From Cristatella mucedo (Eukaryota; Bryozoa; Phylactolaemata; Cristatellidae): 64,000 bases of DNA. The notes under the pieces are model-generated. The model saw only the letters and a program-made list of their open reading frames with translations, made no database searches and was not told the origin of the DNA. Made by a program: the position numbers and the translations under genes. The stretch spans positions 5,142,501-5,206,500 of the forward strand of contig WPIO01000013.1 in assembly GCA_009760855.2 (NCBI GenBank), given 5' to 3'. Positions 38,601 through 50,511 of the stretch are shown in pieces (position 1 is the stretch's first letter; each line of letters starts with the position of its first letter).

Positions 38601-39540
38601 AGTACATGGCAGTTATGCGTGGACCCCCTCCCGCCATTCAGTGCTGGTGTCAGCTCCCTAGACCTGCAACCTTGGGCTGCTGCTCCCGGGCTAGCGGCCA
38701 GCTTGGGCTGGCCAATTAGTACGCGGTTCATGAGATCCTCATCATATTTCATCGTTGACCACGCTTTCTTTGCACCATACATAAAGTGCCTAGAAAGAGA
38801 AATTTCTCTGAGGGCACTATGCAAATGTTATACTATTATTGTTATACCGTCGTATGACATATCCGACTCGTACAGATTATAACTCAGGAACCACTAGCTA
38901 TAAATATCCAAGGGTTTCGTAATTTGGCTAATGCAGCATGCCAACGTTTCACTGCCCCCCTCCTTAAACTAAGGTCGCTCTCGGCTGGTATAATTAAGGA
39001 AACCTAACAGAACGAATTATAGTAAATGTCAACGTTTGGCCACCTCATAAGGCGATTTTCATATGCCTTCATCCAAGCTTCAAGTCGCTGTCTTGCTCTA
39101 TCTATCCTCCATCACCGAAAGCAGTCACAACCCCTCTCAGTAGACCCTCAGTTTACCCCCTTTCTCCCTTCTACTGATCTCAGGTAGCGGCTCCTCCATC
39201 TGTGGGGGTCGTGCAGATCGTAAGCCTAGATTAGCAGTCGATAGCTGAAGCCCAATCAGGCTTGATGTGGCTGAATCACAGTTGCATTAATAAATTACAA
39301 TAAATGCCAAGAGGCTTGATAGGAATAATTATATTGATTTGAGACTGCTCTTGTACCCAAGCGAGGTTCAGTAGCCGAGGGTGGCTATATTATCATACGG
39401 CCAGCTAAGAGTCACCGGCTAGGCCACACCTTAAAACGCACCTGTTTATTGCAGCATTTGGTGGGCCTTTGCGATTCGTCCTTCGTGTACATGTACCTGC
39501 TTATACTATGCCTGTTGCTTGCGAATGTTACCACCAAACA
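38600..39540. other. Host DNA with a solo LINE tail
   Basis: A LINE tail in + orientation is at about 38757-38840 (aaagtgcctagaaagagaaatttctctgagggcactatgcaaatg). The rest shows no supported gene. Confidence 0.45.
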
Positions 39541-39544
39541 TTTG

Positions 39545-39577
39545 GTCATGCTTTCTTTGCAGCATCTTAAAAGTGCT

Positions 39578-39665
<88 letters not shown>

Positions 39666-39715
39666 CAGTTCTCTGAGGGTGCTATGCAAATATATTGTTA
39701 TCATTATTATTAAGC
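39545..39715 (+). repeat. LINE tail expanded by a (GA)n microsatellite
   Basis: The tail module (gcatcttaaaagtgcttag...attcagttctctgagggtgctatgcaaat) is split by a (AG)n run at 39579-39662. The run begins where other copies have 'agaaagagatt', so the dinucleotide grew from that seed. Confidence 0.8.
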
Positions 39716-40580
39716 CTAACCTTGGACTTGAGGCCGGATTGGCGTTGACGCTCATTTAACCGGGCAAAAAGTACCAGGAATTCGTCGGCCGAGACTTGGA
39801 ACGACTTGGGAGCTGACGATAAGGATATGTGTCCCGGTCGTAAGGTATCCACATCCAGAAAGATGGATAGCTGGCGTTCCTCGACCGGGCCGTAAACTAC
39901 GAAAGGCCACGAGGACCACTACCTGAGCGTAGCTGGAGCTAGCAAGCTCATTGTTATTACTGTACATTCAGCGTTCCCCTATAGTATGTTGTTCGTAAAC
40001 TTCCCCTCCCTGAGCTGGAGCCCTCGTCGAGCTAAGATGCGCCCGGCTAGTGAGTCTCTCCCTTACGCAGCCAGCCACCTTCGTCCTTAAGATTGTACAG
40101 GTCCAGCGTCCTTTCCTATTCGGGAATGCTGGCTCGTTGTTTCCCACGTCCCCCTGTAGCCTGACGTACCTAGGGCCCAAGTAGTACTGTTTAGTTCTCC
40201 TGTTTTTATTGTCGCGTGCGGTATCATCATTGAGGTTTAATCACACTGCCGCTCGTCTTGCTGTAACCCCGGAGACAATGACGTGGCAGTGGGTGGCGTT
40301 GCTGGGACAGGGTGTGGTCGGGCGAGAATTAGCCTACCCCTAGTTTCGGTTATACAAAATATGAAGATCGCAACAGCCAATGGCTACTGGTTGAAAACAA
40401 AAATGCAAATGTTCCACGACGAACGTGTACGTCAGAGCGCTTAGCCGAGTCATCTTCACACAAGACGCGGCTTGTATACCTTTGCTGAGAGGCATAGCCA
40501 GCCCGAAATCTAGACTACTGCCATTCCCTTTATTAAAGACCCTTAGTCATCTGCAACTGATGGATAACACAGCACCGCCT
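39716..40580. other. Host DNA, unassigned
   Basis: A GC-balanced region with 60-80-codon frames on both strands and no motif. It may be part of an LTR or other old transposon, but I found no matching second copy in the window. Confidence 0.35.
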
Positions 40581-41065
40581 AGTTCTGTCATCAACGGCTG
40601 CCACAAAACAAGATTTGTCTGGGCTTCACTCGCTCACTATCAAGCATCAAATCGACTTCCAAGATAATTTCTCTAGCCAACAGGTGGCTTTATTAGCGCA
40701 CACCAGCTTACCTATCACACCTGCTTGCTTCTCCACTGTGCTCCTCGGCTTCGAGTCGTTTTGCCGTTCCTAACACTAAATTTAAATCTGAGTCTCACCT
40801 AAAGGCACCTCTGTTAAGCCCTTCAGCTCCAGTGAACTTTTTTCCTGTACTTGGTGTGCTTACCCTACCATGATTCGGTGCATATGAAAAACCAGGGGCT
40901 CCTACTAACCAGTGGCTCTGAGCCGAAGCACGGTACTCGCAAGCTACGTTAGCATGCTTTTCTAAGCATGATACCGTGCCGACCATAACTCTTGATTATT
41001 GCTCCTCTTGCAGCTAATTGTAACGCGCCTGGATAGAGATTTGGTTCTCTTGAGGGGGGGACAAA
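40580..41065 (+). mobile_element. Heavily decayed LINE 3' fragment
   Basis: It shows remnants of 'HxxIKHxIDFxD' at about 40640, and a 3' tail at about 41010-41060 (tgcagctaattgtaacgcgcctggatagagatttggttctcttgagg). The reading frame is gone. Confidence 0.5.
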
Positions 41066-42340
41066 CAAAAGACATTCCAGCAACTGGCCACCCTCCTAAC
41101 TGCCTCATCTGATGAGGTGGCAGCAAGTTTGCCCCAGGCTCGACTACAAATGTTCGCGTCTAGTTCAGCTTAAGTTAGCCAGAGCTCGGCAACTGAGTAC
41201 CAGCCACATGCAAATAGTCAAAGTCGGCTGATTAGGACGCCTCATTTTTATAGCAGCAGAAGAGCCTTGGGGGGGGGGTCATCATCCTGCATTGCAGCTG
41301 CCTGCTGCAAGCCTCAAACCCACGACTCGAGCTCGTGAAGTGCTAGCACCTAACCAAAAAGCAAAAACCCTGGGGCGATTCATGCAGTCATGCTAGTGCA
41401 CACGGCAGATACATTACCAAACACCTATACTGATATACTGCATATGCCATATTGACATATAAAAATAATATAAAATTAATGAAAATCAAATAATGACAAA
41501 TGTATAGCACCCACGGAGAACTAAATCCCTTTCTAAGCACTTTACATATACCGTAAAGGATGTATGCCTACCGTGTGTGTACGAGGACGATAGCTCAATT
41601 TGAGTCGTGTTTAGTCCCACGAAGCCTAAGCAGCATGGGACTTGCATACAAAATGTCTGCATAATTTGAAGCCATACATACCGCAGTACGTTTGATGCAG
41701 CTGAACAAACGCAGAGCCACTGGGCAGAAGCCTGACGATATTCGCCAGAGAGAGAGAGAGAGAGAGAGGCCCCTCGAGACACGGGCTAGAGCTCTAGATT
41801 GCACACTTGTGGCCGTGCCTGAGGCAAGCATCGAGCACACCGGCTGCAACGGCTAAAGAAGCAGCAACTCTACTTGACATACATCGTTTATTTGACTTCA
41901 TCCATTTTGCAGCACGGTCGAACTGCTGTCACAAAAAAAGTAACCAAAACAAGACTATTCGCCTAAAAATGGTCCGGCCGTCGGTGAGAAAGACAAGATT
42001 TACTAGCTCAAAACATTCCAAAAGGATGCTAGCTCAAGCCAGTCCAGAGCCATTGGCATCTCAATCCACAACCGAGTTACTTGGATAAAAATATTTAACT
42101 GCAGTGGTCTAGCACCTGCAATTCCAAGAAACACGAGCGACTTGCAAAGACAAGAGAACCTCACTTCGGCAGAATCCCAGGGTAGAGTTCCTCGTTTGCT
42201 TTCACGAGTAGCGGGTGGTCTTGCAGAGTGTAGCACACCGGGTGTCCATTCCATGGCTTGTGCAGACATTTTAACCGTTGTTCCACCACGATAGGAGTCC
42301 TAATCCAGGCTCACTGATGGAGGCCTATAAAAAGAGACAC
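41066..42340. other. Host DNA with solo LINE tail and short (GA)n
   Basis: An inverted LINE tail is at about 41487-41560 and a (GA)n run at about 41748-41768. Nothing else is supported. Confidence 0.4.
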
Positions 42341-42343
42341 AAT

Positions 42344-43085
42344 AATAATAATAACAATAATGCACTTGATAAAGCGCCCTCAGAGAACTTAATCTCTTTC
42401 TAGGCGCTTTACATTTGCTGCAGAGGGAAGCGCAATTGAATGGTGAGTAATATCATGCTTGATAAGCAATCAAAATGAATAACATGGTTAGGGGTGACAT
42501 GCACAGGGTCAGCATGCAAATGTGGTTAGTGGCAGCTAGCACAGTGTCAGCACGAATAAGCACATGAAGGACAAATCACAGGGACCCACTAAATGCTGTC
42601 CAAAATAGGCGTTTTTAAGTTCTTTTTAAACATGGTCAAGTCAGGGGATGTTCTGACGCAAGTCAGGAGGGAGTTCCAGGCTTTGGGAGCATGCGAACTA
42701 AATGCACTGTCTCCAAAGGATTTGAGGTTTGTACGAGGTATGGGTAAGCTGTTGGATTCCGAAAAAGCGGGTAGTACGATGCTTGACCTGATGGGGGAGT
42801 ATATCTGAGAGATAGGCTGTAGCCATAGAATGAAGTGACCTAAAAGTGAGCGACAAGACCTTGAAGTCGATCCGTTGTTTGACTGGTAGCCAGTGCAGGT
42901 CGGCGAGAAGTGGTGTGATTGTGGCAACTTCGACGCTCACGACAGAAAAGCCTAGCTGCAGAGTTTTGCACCATCTGTAATCGCCTGATTGCACATGCCG
43001 GTAGGCCAGCAAGCAGTGAGTTACAGAACAACAATATCACTGCATATCGCAGCACAGAGGACCGACCAAGGCGGTTTACAATCGA
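42344..43085 (-). mobile_element. CR1/L2-like LINE copy, 5'-truncated, inverted
   Basis: From (AAT)n and the tail at 42344-42425 the minus strand reads the same 3' region as the LINE at 43.3-44.5 kb: 'PRTNLKSFGD..FSSHAPKAWNSL', 'HWLPVKQRIDFKVLSLTFRSLHSM', 'CNSLLAGLPACAIRRLQ'. Frames are broken by small indels. It lies head-to-head with the next LINE copy. Confidence 0.8.
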
Positions 43086-43224
43086 GGTATCCTCGATAGG
43101 TGGTACCAATCTTTGAACCAGACACTACGCAATTGACCATAGGAAATCCGTACTGTGTGTCTGCAAGCAGAATCAACTGCCAACTGCAGAACTACAAAAT
43201 GATACCAGCACAGGTCTGCTATTT

Positions 43225-44455
43225 ATGGCAGTGTGGAATGATTGTACCATCGACGACTACCAGGTTACAGCAGCCATTGCTCCCTGCCTGCTTCACACGC
43301 GCACACGCGCGCGAAAGGAGAGATATGGGGAGTACTACAGCGACTACCATGTGATTGCCAAGCACAATCTAGGCTTTCACTTCTATGCGGATGACACTCA
43401 GTTGTACCTTTGCTTTGATCCCTCCCAGCCTTCGAGCACCTCAAATTCTCTCAACTCACTCGCTGCATGCATTGATGACATCCGCACATGGATGGCAGCG
43501 AATTTTCTAAAACTAAACGATGATAAAACTAACTTACTAGTTATGGGCAAACCTAGTGTTATTCAGAAATTGGAAAGGCTGACTTTCAAAATTGGCTCTG
43601 CCAGCATATCTCCAGTTGCATCAGCTCGAAATCTGGGTGTCATATTCCAAAGCGACCTCTCGTTAGACGACCACATCAGCTCCACAGTCAAATCAGCCTA
43701 TTTTCAGCTTCATAACATTGCTAAAATTAGGGCTTGTTTAGATAAGGATACCACGTCCAAGTTGGTCCATGCATTCGTGACATCTCGTCTCGACTTCTGC
43801 AACTCACTGCTTACGGGCTTACCAGCATGTGCGATCAGGCGATTGCAGCTGGTGCAAAACTCTGCAGCTAGGCTTGTCTGTCGTGAGCGTCGCAGTTGCC
43901 ACATTACTCCACTTCTCGCCGACCTGCACTGGTTACCAGTCAAGCAACGGATTGACTTCAAGGTTTTGTCGCTCACTTTTAGGTCTCTTCATTCTATGGC
44001 TCCAGCCTATCTTTCAGATATACTACCCCATCAGGCAAAGCATCGTACCACTCGCTTTTCGGAATCCAACAGTCTAGAAATACCTCGTACAAACCTTAAA
44101 TCCTTTGGAGACCGTGCATTTAGCTCGTATGCTCCCACAGCCTGGAACTCCCTCCCGACCTGCATCAGAACATCCCCTGACCTGACCACATTTAAAAGAA
44201 ACTTAAAAACATACCTATTTAGGACAGCATTCCTTGTGATTCGTCCTCGATGTGCTTATGCGTGCTGACACTGTTCATGCTGCCACTAACCACATTTGCA
44301 TGCTGACCCAGTGCATGTAACCCCTAACCATGTTATTCATTTTGTTTGTTTTTCAAGCATGATTTTACTTACTATTCTATTGCGTATCACTTTGCAGCAA
44401 ATGTAAAGCGCCTAGAAAGAGATTAAGTTCTCTGAGGGCGCTTTATCAAGTGCAA

Positions 44456-44490
<35 letters not shown>
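43225..44490 (+). mobile_element. CR1/L2-like LINE copy with open RT C-terminal frame
   Basis: This is the best-preserved LINE copy in the window. An uninterrupted 347-codon frame (43225-44268) has the RT catalytic block 'LGFHFYADDTQLYLCF' (YADD at about 43384-43395). 'WMAANFLKLNDDKTNLLVMG', 'LGVIFQSDLSLDDHI', 'SKLVHAFVTSRLDFCNSLLTGLPACAIRRLQLVQNSAARLV' and 'HWLPVKQRIDFKVL' follow. The C-terminal segment resembles those of CR1/L2/Jockey-group elements. The endonuclease and the RT palm upstream of YADD are missing (5' truncation). The 3' end has a GCGCC...GGGCGC stem-loop and a (TTA)n tail at 44455-44490. Confidence 0.88.
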
Positions 44491-44494
<4 letters not shown>

Positions 44495-44499
44495 AGCAG

Positions 44500-44750
44500 G
44501 TAGGTACTTATCTCTGACCGGCTGTGGCTCCCCGTCAAGCAGCATAACGACTTCAAGGTCATGTCCACACTGTTAGGTCCCATCGTGCTCCGACCTACCA
44601 ATCTGAAGTATTTACTTTGTGGGCCTGCCCTCACACGACCGTGCCTATTGCTCTGGTCGTTTAGCTGTGCCTCTAACCATTCTCAAATCGTTCGGAGACG
44701 ATGCAATTAGTCTCTATGCACCTAGAGCCAGGGACTCTCCGACTGACCGA
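44500..44750 (+). mobile_element. Decayed LINE fragment
   Basis: It contains 'ctgtggctccccgtcaagcagcataacgacttcaaggt', matching the HWLPVKQxxDFKV block, and 'attctcaaatcgttcggagacgatgc', matching LKSFGD. It directly follows the better LINE copy and lies in the same direction. Confidence 0.6.
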
Positions 44751-44989
44751 TTTATGGCTTGGTTTTCTTGCAGCATGGCTTGCTAAAAAACCCGCCCTCT
44801 CACAGTACACGGTTAGTCGGTGTACACGATAGTGTGAGCTTATATGCGCTGGTCACTCACGATTACATAAAAATGCATGATTATTCTTATTGCTATTTCA
44901 AGCTAAATTACTCACACCAAGATGCCTTTACACGAGCTTTTGGGGGCGACTTGAAGCTTGCGTAGCAAACGCTGCTACGCATACAATGT

Positions 44990-45440
44990 AAAACCCTAGC
45001 TACACCTCTCGAGTTGGACGACGTTACCCTCACGATTGGTTCGTCTAGCTTCACTCCAGTGACGTCTACCCCTAATCCGGGCACACTATTTCACGAAGTC
45101 TTTGCCATTGGTAAGCACATTGCCTCCACTGTCAAGTCGAACTACTTTCAGCAGAGAGACATGGCCAAAATCGCGCCCTGTTAAGACAAGAGTACAATTT
45201 CGTGACATCGAATCTAAGATATTGCAATTCCAATAAATGAGGACTACCGGGTGGTGCTGTTAATCGTCTATAACCAGTGGAAAGCTCGCCAGCTCGGCTT
45301 GACTGTGGCCAAAAGCATAACAACCACATCACACCTTTTCTGTCAGAGCTTTACTGGCTTCTTTACTTCTATCAAGCATAGAATCGACTTCCAAGATCCT
45401 CTCTCTGATATAGGTTGGTTTATTGCCTTGCACCAGCATA
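44990..45440 (+). mobile_element. Decayed LINE fragment
   Basis: Remnants of 'LTIGSSSFTPV', 'IASTVKSNYF' and 'IKHRIDFQD' in order match the 'LTFKIGSASISPV', 'ISSTVKSAYF' and 'VKQRIDFKV' blocks of the LINE at 43.3 kb. Frames are lost. Confidence 0.6.
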
Positions 45441-45534
45441 CACCACATATCCGACCTCCCGTGTTCCTACAACGTGTTTTGCACCACGACATAGCAGCTA
45501 TCACCTGCTTGCAGAGGACAATAAAAGATTGTCC

Positions 45535-45605
45535 GCTGCAGGAATCGAACCACGACCTGGATCGTAAAGAGCAAGCATCTTATCCCTGGGCTAAGAGACC
45601 CAGTA
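45535..45605 (-). repeat. tRNA-like SINE head fragment
   Basis: It contains the antisense B box 'ggaatcgaaccacgacc' and an antisense A-box-like 'cttatccctgggctaag'. It resembles the SINE heads elsewhere in the window but has no tail. Confidence 0.45.
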
Positions 45606-45619
45606 TCCTTCACCGACGA

Positions 45620-46400
45620 AAGTAACTTCATCGCCTATGGCAGCTGAAAACATTGACCTTACGTTTGATGCAGGAGTAAAAAAGCATATGCTGATGCCTG
45701 TTTTCAACATACTTGAGAAGTTCGTGTCCGTATCAGTGATTACGTGGGGATGCTTTGCAGCAGGCAAGTGTAGGTGTAGGGACACTTCACCACATTGAGA
45801 TCATAATGAAGACAGCTACTTGCAAAGCCTGAACAACGTTTCGGTGCCATGTGCATTACGACCGCCAGGTACTAATTTTATTTATCAACAGTGCAACGAT
45901 CCAAAACCTAGTGCCTAAGTTGTGCTGCAGTTTCTCAACAGGTCCACTCATTCCACGCACTTGCAGAGGCCAAGTCAGAGCCCAGACCTTTATCCGACTG
46001 AACATCTATGGGACAAGAATCGGTGCCGGCTGAAAGCTCCAGATAATAACATCAGATCACATGAAGAATTAGGGGACAAATAGTAAGCGGTTTGGCATGG
46101 CATAACATCCGATGTAATTCTAAGACTCGTCGAGTCCGTGCAAACCCAAATAGCAGGAGCGATCGCTAATCAGGGGGGGCCACATTATGCAAGCATCGGT
46201 GCTTCTACCGCCTGTACTGTGGTTGTCATGCTAAATAAAACGTGTGCTGGGCTGTTGAATTTATTCAAGGCATCAATTCAACTTGCTTGAACCCTCCGAG
46301 TAGGTTTTAAAACAGCCAACAGCAATAACTGACCAGGAGGTCATTGTTGGGGTGGATTTGGAAAAACTTATGGCCTCTAGTGTATATAACCTGGTCTTTG
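45620..46400 (+). pseudogene. Tc1/mariner transposase relic
   Basis: In shifting + frames one can read 'VSVITWGCFAAG', 'FIYQQCNDPKP' (the family has QQDNDPKH, so the second catalytic Asp is Cys), 'QSPDLYPTEHLWD' and 'LVESVQTQIAGAIANQGG'. The order and spacing are those of DD34D Tc1-like transposases. Stops and frame changes are many. A possible 3' terminal region ends near 46386 (cttatggcctctagtgtata). Inactive. Confidence 0.82.
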
Positions 46401-47384
46401 CAACATTCATAAACCACCCAGTTCCGTTTTCGTCGTGTGCCTGGTGACCAGTGCCTTTGGCTACAGAACGATGGGTTCAAACCTGTTGCTTCTGCAACTT
46501 AGCAGAGCAACTCACCAACTTTGGTATGCAAGGCTAACACTCACAACTTCCAACCTTAGATTCAGCAGCACGCCAAGCATTTATAATGCTAGATTTCACT
46601 CGTTTTGTCTCACCTTATTAGGTCATACCCACAGAGCCTTCACCAGCGATAAGCAACTGCAGTGGATGGAATCAGATTTATTTACATTTGTTCGTCTCAC
46701 CCTAACCAACGATTAGCTCAGTACATACACTGGGTTAGTGGTCCAAATCATACAACCATGACCCGACTTCTCCCAAAAAACTCTCGAATTTGTGCCTTGT
46801 GATTTTTTTAGCACAGGCATATAATCTTGAAGCATGCCAAGCAATAGCTTTAGCATAACCTGGTCCTCTAGCCTAACCTAACCCCTAACCTAACCCCTAC
46901 CCTAAAACAACCACTTCCACTACAGCCAGCCTGCATGCTCACAAGCACAGGCAGCACACGATGATGGCATGTCTGATGGCCATTGCACCCGAGCAGATGT
47001 CACAGGGTCCATTACGTTTTTACATGTTATATCAAACTGGGCAACGAATACCTGAGACATGAAGGTATCTATCCCGGCAACGGCATGGCACATAAGTAAT
47101 CCAACTGGGGCCAAAGGCAAAGGAATATCACGGAGAAGAGACTTACTGTTAGGGAATAGGGAGTCTTCTTCACGACGTCAGACACCTCAGCTCCTTCTGG
47201 CATCTCGGGGCCTGAGGGTGATGTATCCACAAACTGCTCATCAACCACACGAAATCTAAAACACCCAAAACTGTCAGAATAACCTCATAATGGCATTTGC
47301 CACCGTATTAGGTGGCTAAATCCCTCAATGTCGACAGTAAATGTCATCTCAGCAGCCAAATCTGATCATTCGATCGTATTACTT

Positions 47385-47422
<38 letters not shown>

Positions 47423-48850
47423 AGTTCTCTGCGAGTCATGAGACATAACTCGGGGCTAGAACAAGTTTAACCCATTAAAACCTTTTGCTACAATCTTCAC
47501 GAGCTTCACGAAAAGTCTCAGCAACCCATCTCCACGATAAGTGGGACTTCTGATATTTCTCTAACTGGCAACTATGATCCTTCACTTCGAGGCATTTACA
47601 AGGGCAAGATATATAAGGCAGAATAAAAGGAACTTGCTACGAAAAATGTTGTTTAAGGAGTTATACTTATAATTCCGGAAGTACTAAAATTTTTAGACTG
47701 ACCAGACTTCGAAACAACTTTAAGTAAACAGGACACAGGGACCTGCTTAGGGATTTTAGTGGAAAACACTTCTGTCTTAGTAGCCCCAATTTCTGGCCTT
47801 CAGGTTCCGAATATGTATATTTGTTTTGACGTCTGGTCGCCCGAAGGTGCTTCAGCATTCATTCACTAATTGCACACAATGACACGTTATCATACGAGTT
47901 ACGAGGTTCCCTGCAAAAGCTCGTTTTTTTCTCAGCTGATTTTCAGCGAATTTTGGCATTCTGTCACTGGATTTCATTTGGTTCTACCAGCTATTCCCAA
48001 CGACTGTGTATTCGTGTGTTTCGGCAACATGCAGTGCACACGCATGAGGAAAGGTCCCATGCGGATGCCTTGCAATTATAGAGATGACTTCTGCTGGCTA
48101 ATACTTGGAATAGTGACCTCACAATCTCAGAATATGGTTGCCAGGCTAATGGCTCACTACTCACAGAGGCGAGCAGAACTCAGCAGTATGTCAGCACCTG
48201 AGCCAACCGGTCTGATCATCAAAGCCAGACGTTAAACACGCGGTGACACAAACAAGGTTTGCTGGACTAGGCAGCATTGGCAGCCCTGATTCCCTAATAC
48301 CTGATTTCTTCGCCGCTGTCCATGAAAAGCTCATGTCCCTCGTATTGCCAAACCCAAAGCTGTTCCTTTTCATCGCTGAACAAGTTGTCAAGCGAACTAA
48401 CAGGACATACTGGGTCAAATAATTATACACAGGAAAGACACAAGAGCCAGGATCAGGCCATCCTCGTAACGAATGCGATGCAACACGTCCTCAGAGATTT
48501 GCACAAAAAGGATACAATCGTGATGGATGCTGGAGAGCATCTGCAGGAATAAGGATGTCGTCGAAGAAATTCAAAGACACTACAAAGAGCAGATCATAAT
48601 GCTGCACCCCAATGTGGGTATGTTCATATACCTGTACATAAAACAAGCTCACAGCTAGAGAATGCCGTTTAACGTGCAACGCATTTTACACGAGGTCAGT
48701 CTACATACAATGGAAATAAGGTATGTCAGTCAATTGGTTTGTAATAAAATGCACAACTTCAAGATGCACAAGCAAACAAAGGTCAATTTTACGGACAGAG
48801 AAAATGCTGAGGAAAAATGTGGGGTTTTTAGCTTCGAAATCTCGTTGTCA
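46400..48850. other. Host DNA with a telomere-like patch and (TTA)n
   Basis: A CCTAA/CCCTAA-like patch lies at about 46870-46905 and a (TTA)n run at 47387-47421, followed by a LINE-tail remnant (aagttctctgcgag). No gene is supported. Confidence 0.4.
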
Positions 48851-48859
48851 TGTTAATGT

Positions 48860-48958
48860 TGTGACGTCAGTCGGTAGTGAGTTGCAGGCTTTGGGAGCAT
48901 ACAAACTGGGGCACGGTCTCCAAAGTACTTGAGGTTGGTTCGAGGCATGGCTAAAGTA
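48860..48958 (-). mobile_element. Short LINE 3' coding fragment
   Basis: 'gtgagttgcaggctttgggagcata...ggtctccaaagtacttgaggttggttcgaggcatgg' is the inverse of the PRTNLKSFGD...PKAWNSL region of the other LINE copies. Confidence 0.65.
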
Positions 48959-48984
48959 CCAAAGAGCAGGCGGGACGAGGCATA

Positions 48985-49090
48985 AATAAATAAAAGCTGA
49001 TTTAACAGCCTCTTTTGTATAGCAACCGAAGGCGATAAAGGATCGCCCACCACAGGATTCGAACCCACGACCTCGGCCGTGTTTAGCAGG
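48985..49090 (-). repeat. tRNA-derived SINE (family B), inverted
   Basis: Antisense B box 'ggattcgaaccc', body 'gataaaggatcgcccacc' and tail 'gatttaacagcctcttttgtata'. It is the inverse of the copy at 36.7 kb. Confidence 0.6.
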
Positions 49091-49720
49091 TGTGTTACTA
49101 CTCGTTACGGGTCCTTAACAGGAAGGACCATGGAGAGACTAGGTGGAAGTTGCCTAAGTTCTCGTGGTCAAGTGTCAACTTTTTAATGAATGGCCTAACT
49201 AGAGCTTCTTTGAAGACTGCAGGGACAAGATACAAAACTAAGGTAATATTTATTACTGGCTTGCACCAGTGAAAAATCACGAGTCAAATTTTGCTTTGGA
49301 AGGTATGCCTGAGTGTCCCCTGACCAAGCTGGTTATATTGCCCTACTGACTGCCAAGCTTGGAGTTCATTTTAAGGGAGAAAAATCTGTATATAAGGAAA
49401 ATGAACTTACTTCAAAATTATATTTAATATTTTATAAAACATAAATCTAATGTTATGAAATGTATTCATTAGTGTCGGGTTGCGAATCAACATTGAGTTG
49501 AGTGTTTGAAACGTACAAACGTGCTTAGCAAAATGTCTTTCCCTTTTTTGACACCCGACATCATTGCAGTACCGTCCTAGTAGTACAGTACAATAATGAT
49601 GTCACAAAGAACTCGTGTAAACGTGTAAATGCCAGGGACTGTGCCAAACTAACTAACTACTTAACTAGAAAACCTAGACCATTATAGAAGTTGATTATGG
49701 CTATTGTTTGAATTTTTAAA
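49091..49720. other. Host DNA, nothing recognised
   Basis: AT-rich with no gene or repeat that I could place. Confidence 0.4.
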
Positions 49721-49724
49721 ATAG

Positions 49725-49850
49725 GGAGCGGACAAGGTCGGCTGCCTTGGGACTAAACGCTGAAAAAAAACTGCTTCGGACGGGACCGATCCGAAACCTC
49801 GGAGTTACCGTTCTAGTGCTTCACTAATTGAGCTACTAAGATTAATTTCC
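49725..49850 (-). repeat. tRNA-like SINE head (family C)
   Basis: The minus strand has an A-box-like 'TAGCTCAATTAGTGAAGC' and, about 30 bases on, 'GAGGTTTCGGATCGG', a B-box-like stretch. No proper acceptor stem or anticodon stem closes, so this is a SINE head or tRNA relic and not a tRNA gene. Confidence 0.45.
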
Positions 49851-49995
49851 GTATGACGCAGGGCTTTAAAGGCTCGACTTTAAATTTCCACTTGTGTTCG
49901 ACCCAAATCCAAGCGTACTGAGTTAACGAATGAGTACATTTATGGCTTGCGAGTTTGGGGCCAAGCGCTATAACCATTATGTCTGCTTCGGTCAG

Positions 49996-49997
<2 letters not shown>

Positions 49998-50075
<78 letters not shown>

Positions 50076-50105
50076 CAGGAGGCAGGCAGGCAGGCAGAGT
50101 GAGTA

Positions 50106-50170
<65 letters not shown>

Positions 50171-50184
50171 GTGTGCGTGTGTGC
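49998..50184. repeat. Compound (GA)n-(GT)n microsatellite
   Basis: (GA)n at 49998-50074, a short GGCA-rich bridge, then (GT)n at about 50109-50184. Open frames across it are artefacts. Confidence 0.95.
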
Positions 50185-50511
50185 AGTGCAGTGCAGTGCA
50201 GTGTAGATGATAATATAAATACGAGATTTTGCTGATGATACAGTAAAAGCAGTGATTTTACAATTCAGAGTAACCAGAGGCCATCTACCTCGGAACTGTA
50301 CGCCAAACAAGAATTTCCATTTGAACAGCTAAGGTTATTCATTATTATGCGAGTTATGTAGGGCATTAAAAAATATCTCATCAGGAGAGCAGTAGCTATG
50401 GGGTTTAGAGGACTAGTAATACCTTTAAGATTAGGTCAGTAGGGGCATGCTTGAAGGTGGTTATTGAGGTACAGTAAGGAACTGAGGATGAAGGGTCTCA
50501 CGTGGATGTTA

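Noticed and set aside
49770-49840. Possible tRNA gene on the minus strand
   Set aside because: A- and B-box-like stretches are present, but the acceptor and anticodon stems do not close. Better explained as a SINE head.
49813-50310. 165-codon frame with Ser-Leu and Thr-His repeats
   Set aside because: Translation of the compound (GA)n-(GT)n microsatellite.
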